Below, one piece after another: positions 60,225 to 64,000 of a DNA stretch of 64,000 bases. This DNA is from Henricia sp. BOLD:AAB3569 (lineage: Eukaryota > Echinodermata > Asteroidea > Spinulosida > Echinasteridae). The position numbers were made by a program, and so were the translations under genes. The stretch is taken from assembly GCA_037783545.1 (NCBI GenBank), contig JBBELK010001210.1, positions 1 to 64,000 on the forward strand, written 5' to 3'. The notes below the pieces were generated by a model that saw nothing but the letters and a program-made list of their open reading frames with translations, searched no databases and had not been told where the DNA came from. The first letter of the stretch is position 1; each line of letters starts with the position of its first letter.

Positions 60225-60690
60225 AATAGATTAGTCATTGGTGGCCCTAAATTCGTCAAAATGACTATTTTCAGCTAGTCACACTCACATGACTAATTTG
60301 TTCGCTTCGTGACTAATTTGAAGTCGCCGGTGACCAATTCAATGTAGTCATTGTCTGATGATATGACTAATTAAGATAAGTCCTTCGGATAGACAGATAG
60401 GCTGTTTTTAATGTGAAATCAAAAACAGAGACGTTCCAAACTTGTTTAAACAAAGCTTTTCAACAAAAATCTGATTACTACAACACTTTTTTCTTGAAAT
60501 ACCAATTATTTCCGTCTTAATTTAAAAGGGAAAGTACATTTTACTCGATTTTAAATTGATATGGCGATCGTACGATAGTAAAAACAAGGACTCTGTACTT
60601 TTTAAAAAATTTAATTTAAGCAAAATGCGTTTTTTAAGCGAATTGCGTTTAAAATTTGTTGCCGTCTTGACTAATCACAATTAGTCTCCT
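60225..60690. repeat. Cluster of TGACTAATT / AATTAGTCA words
   Basis: ATTAGTCA or its complement occurs repeatedly between 60229 and 60372 (ATGACTAATT, GTGACTAATT, TAGTCATT), and again as 'ttgactaatcacaattagtc' at about 60667-60686. It may be the two ends of another fold-back element. Confidence 0.45.
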
Positions 60691-61073
60691 GACGTTTTCA
60701 CACATACCCACACGAACTGCGAGCTTGCTATTGGCTGATAAGCCAAGCTGGTACTCCTGCTAGACCGCGCGGCCAGCGTTCACATCACGTGTACCAGTGG
60801 AAATTCACGAACGGCTGTGCTGTGCTGGCTGCCGCCATTGTTTTACTGCAACGTGGCGTGACAAGTTTGATTGTGAACGTAACACCACGAGCCTATCATC
60901 GTCAAAACAAATGAATCGAGTGTCTCAGAAGAGGAATCAATAGAGTAAAAACAAGAGATGTCCTCTGCAGTTGCAAGGTGAGACATTTAAATGATTTTGA
61001 TCCGATCTGGATGGTTTCAAAAACTTGAGTTTAACGTATACAGATTATGATAATTACGATGTTGAAAGGTCAA

Positions 61074-61315
61074 CTCGTACGCGAACCAACTCGTACGCGA
61101 GTTAACTCGTACTCAAGTTGGTCAAGTCGTACACGTGCCAACTCGTACACGTGCCAACTCGTACACACACCAACTCGTACACACACCTGGCCAACTCGTA
61201 CGCGCACCAACTCGTACACGAGTTGGTTGGCGTACGAGTTGGCACGCGTACGAGTCAACTCGGCCGTTTGCCAATTGACTCGAACCAACTCGACCATTGT
61301 ACCAACTCGACCAGT
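61074..61315. repeat. Imperfect minisatellite of CCAACTCGTAC units
   Basis: About 14 units of 16-18 bp built on CCAACTCGTACACGTG. The last few are inverted (GTACGAGTTGGC), so the array is partly self-complementary. ORFs on both strands rich in RVGxxTSW or similar are products of the repeat. Confidence 0.8.
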
Positions 61316-61433
61316 GTGAATTTCCTAATAAAACCGCGGTATTTATTACCAAGTAAAGAGTATGGAGGAGGGGAAGTATTTCATGTCATTGTATGTTAAT
61401 TGTTCTTTTGTGATCTTTCATTTTCAATTTCAG

Positions 61434-61542
61434 AGGCGGTGTGTTATCATATAATCACTGGCATTCCTAATACTAGCTACCGAGCGGGAGAGAGAATCAG
61501 AGATGACCCATCAATTGTTGCTCTAGCTTTGCAGAATAGAGG
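61434..61542 (+). CDS. Weak candidate exon of an unidentified gene
   Basis: Bounded by a good acceptor ('cattttcaatttcag') and a GTGAAT donor. One frame is open throughout and reads CYHIITGIPNTSYRAGERIR then DDPSIVALALQNR. It ends in phase 2 and joins 62398 in phase, but no upstream exon in matching frame was found. A possible first exon ending at 60977 (donor GTGAGA) gives an early stop. I do not recognise a family. Confidence 0.25.
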
Positions 61543-61739
61543 GTGAATACATCAGTTTTTCTTGCAAAAATGTGTTTCTGGAGAAAGAATTGGAAAGTTG
61601 ATCATGGCTTCAGTTCAGACCCATGAGACCTTTGTGTGTAGAACATGACAGGCTGAACATTTTCAAAGTTTTTCTTCACAAAATCTTTTTCCACGTTCAA
61701 AGTTTTGATTTGTTTCCATCAAATCTGCACATTCCAATG

Positions 61740-62285
61740 CCAGATGAGTCATAGCTCAACAGACCTATGACATAATGACGTAATCGCGGTGCATTATGGG
61801 TGAAAAGTAGGGACGAAATTGCTGCATCGCTAGTTTGCACAATTATTGCAGGGCCATTTTCGCCGCCTTTTGAGGCCTTAAAAGTTAAAACCATAGTTCC
61901 GGCTTCCATCGTGGGCCTAAAACTTACGCAGGCACAACTAAGTTGACACGAACCATTTTAGAAATTTACGATGTTTGTTTTTGACGTTTTTTTTGCCAGC
62001 GAAGTTGTTAGTAAAGTTTACAAAGTTACGTGCATAATACACAAAGTTCACAAACTAGTGATTTCGTCCCCACTTCTCACCCATAATGCACCGCGGTAAA
62101 CATCGCGTGACGTCATTACGTTTCAGGTCTATTGGTAGGGCATTTGCAGGTCTGCGGTTTGAGTCCCGGTGGACCCAAGTTGCTTTTCACTGCATCCAGA
62201 TTTCACAAACTCACGGACATTGATCAACATTTGTATGGAATATATTCACCTCGGCAGTCCCTGGGTCATAAATCCCCCCAAAAAA
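61740..62285 (+). mobile_element. tRNA-derived SINE interrupted by a fold-back element
   Basis: The + strand body (62131-62285: 'gtttgagtcccggtgg', 'aagttgcttttcactgcatc', 'cctgggtcataa') matches the SINE at 19060-19248. Its tRNA head is split: GAGTCATAGCTCAAC ends at 61760 and ATTGGTAGGGC resumes at 62131. Confidence 0.8.
61761..62130. mobile_element. 370-bp fold-back element nested in a SINE
   Basis: The left arm AGACCTATGACATAATGACG continues to 'gggacgaaat'. The right arm runs from 'atttcgtccccacttctcac' to CGTCATTACGTTTCAGGTCT, inverted, both containing CGCGGTGCATTATGGGTG or its complement. It lies precisely within the SINE head. Confidence 0.82.
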
Positions 62286-62397
62286 ATCACTTGCTAAAAA
62301 CAAAAATCTGATCAACTTGCTAACTCTTACCGCTTGAACTGTATCTGCTTTTTGAACACAGTTTTAGATTTTCTGTTTTCTTTTTTTTTAATTACAG

Positions 62398-62428
62398 GAT
62401 GATGGAGTGCCTTGTACGTTACGGGTGA
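62398..62428 (+). CDS. Weak candidate terminal exon of an unidentified gene
   Basis: Follows the acceptor 'cttttttttaattacag'. Joined to 61434-61542 in phase it adds GMMECLVRYG and a TGA. The short length makes chance likely. Confidence 0.2.
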
Positions 62429-62844
62429 TGCCACTACCCTCAACCTCGGCACATCAATGCAGTTTTATATCCTTAATGACATCATGGTTTAACGTCGGCA
62501 AGTTCTTTCCTAAAAGCTGCAGTGATTGAATTTAATTGATGTTCATCCAAAAGGTGATCTTGAACATCCAAGACAACACGAAAGTGCATCGCTGTGTGAT
62601 TTTGTAATTGAAAAGGTTAAACAATCTTCATTAAACCTTAAACCTTTAGGATGTTTGTTTAGCCTTACTGGTCCACCTGTAGGGCCATCGAAAAGTTGTC
62701 AACATTTTTACACTTCCGACTCGGATAGCACTTTTCAAGAACCCCTCCCTCCCCTGAAATACACTACAAAGTGTCAACCTCCTACACATTCCTCTAGCCA
62801 CCCCCTTTCAACGCTTTGCAGAACGTTGAAAATGCTTACAACTT

Positions 62845-63745
62845 TGGACGGCCTTTGGCTCATTCCGTGTCAGTTCAACTCGCTTTTGGACCTGACCATC
62901 ACAAATTGAAATGGAATCTGGTGTGCTGATTTCACTCCTTCGAAAAATGGTTAGTTTTTTTATTTCTTAGCTTAAGATGTTAGGAACATTTCCAGAAATA
63001 TTTGGAATGGGCACTCTTACAGTTTTGGAGTTATATGATTATTTGAACATTGGCTAACATGTAAATTATACATGTACACACTGTAATGTGTACATGATGT
63101 AGTACTGCATGTAGTTTACATGTTATTTCACCCTTTAGTGGGACCATACTCGTACCGTAAGTCGTAAGCTTCATTTATTTCAGCCTACCGGCTAAGAAGT
63201 TCATTAAACCCATTTAATAAATGTTAATGTGAAACCAAATACTGATACCAACATCATCATTGAGTCTTTGCCTCTATATAGTGGCCACATTGTTCACATG
63301 GATTATACATATCACATGCAGTACTACACATTACACTACAATGTATGTATGTATGTATACTTGTATACTTGTATACTTGTATACTTGTATACTTGTATAC
63401 TGTAAATGTTTTTTACATGTTATTTACATGTTATGTACATGTTATTTACTTGTTAGCCAATTTTAAAGTAATCATAATTCAAAACCGCAAGAGTGCCCAT
63501 CCCTAATCTGTCTGGAAATGTTCTTCACATATTAAGCTAACTTATAAAATAAAAGCATTTTTGTAAATCAGGGTCAAAGGTTATAAATTCACATAACTCT
63601 TGTGTAAGAGATACAATTTTGATGCTTTTATGAAATGGCCATTTCAAAAGCTTCAGAGTTTCTCAAGGAGTCAAATCAGCACACCAAATTTAATTTTAAT
63701 CCGTGATGGTCAGGTCCAAAAGCGTTGACACGGAATGACCCCCTT
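62845..63745. mobile_element. 0.9-kb fold-back element with a simple-repeat loop
   Basis: The left arm ('cattccgtgtcagttcaact', 'cgcttttggacctgaccatc', 'gtgtgctgatttcactcctt', 'gggcactcttacagttttgg') reappears inverted in 63440-63745. The loop is rich in ACATGT words. Confidence 0.8.
63340..63445. repeat. Short tandem repeats (ATGT)n and (TATACTTGTA)n
   Basis: ATGT units at about 63340-63356 are followed by five copies of TATACTTGTA (63354-63403), then TTTACATGTTA-type units to 63445. The array sits in the loop of the fold-back at 62845-63745. Confidence 0.8.
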
Positions 63746-64000
63746 TAATCATTATTACATGTACATGTATACAGTCAAACTTTAAATAAGATGTCCTTGT
63801 ATCAGGAACCATGTATTGATCACGTTCACAGATGCCATCTTCGTAGGAAAAAAATGCTACTGCGTATTAAACGATATCAAGACAAGTACTTGCATGCACA
63901 TGCTTTAACATGTTCCAAACACGCGCGCGTGTTGCTCGAAATTTGTTCGAAATACGGCACAGCCGATGCGCGTCACAAAAAAATACGCTCAAAATTCTGA

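Noticed and set aside
61047-61399. ORFs of 75-93 codons on both strands
   Set aside because: Generated by the CCAACTCGTAC minisatellite.
63791-64000. 69-codon ORF at the window end (basic, MSLYQEPCIDHVHRC...)
   Set aside because: No family recognised and no splice or promoter support; the window ends at its stop codon.
1-64000. Retrovirus, LTR element or autonomous transposon
   Set aside because: No reverse transcriptase, integrase or transposase motif was seen in any listed reading frame; all mobile elements here look non-autonomous.

Overview
This is a stretch of animal nuclear DNA: spliced genes, a 31-kb intron, spliceosomal RNA genes, tRNA-derived SINEs and many fold-back (MITE-like) repeats. 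There are no bacterial-type gene strings and no long transposon or retroviral ORF. A single STOX-type gene, a FUT10-type gene, SINEs with a 'gagcaaggcactcaaccaca' body and the very frequent word TACATGTA suggest a marine invertebrate. An echinoderm or other invertebrate deuterostome is my best guess, but the sequence alone does not prove it.

Left part (1-16.3 kb): a segmental duplication, copy A about 204-9887 and copy B about 11221-16289. Each copy carries two U1 snRNA genes, so there are four full-length 164-nt U1 genes on the + strand (2077, 3926, 12160, 14141). Each has an upstream octamer ATTTGCAT and a downstream 3'-box-like AAAAGTAGA. There is also a U1 pseudogene (8000-8065) and two short U1 scraps. 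The copies differ by mobile insertions for which the other copy shows the empty site: a 2.4-kb nested fold-back element at 5334-7691 and a 467-bp element at 15235-15701.

Middle part (16.7-19.6 kb): the 3' exons of a FUT10-type GT10 fucosyltransferase, 16758-16857 joined to 17722-18962. The phases match across an 864-bp intron. The first exon, with start codon and membrane anchor, was not found.

Right part (21.8-57.8 kb): a complete-looking storkhead-box gene (STOX1/STOX2 co-ortholog). Exon 1 is 21840-22206 and exon 2 is 53490-55942. They join in phase into a 939-residue protein after removal of a 31.3-kb intron. The intron is packed with fold-back repeat families, several present as inverted pairs, plus minisatellites. 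Downstream (56-64 kb) are more such elements, including a fold-back inserted inside the tRNA head of a SINE, and two weak candidate exons of an unidentified transcript.

All protein genes and U1 genes recognised lie on the + strand. FUT10 and STOX are only about 2.3 kb apart. Functionally the window combines splicing machinery (U1), a secretory-pathway glycosyltransferase and a winged-helix regulator; I see no sign that they work together.
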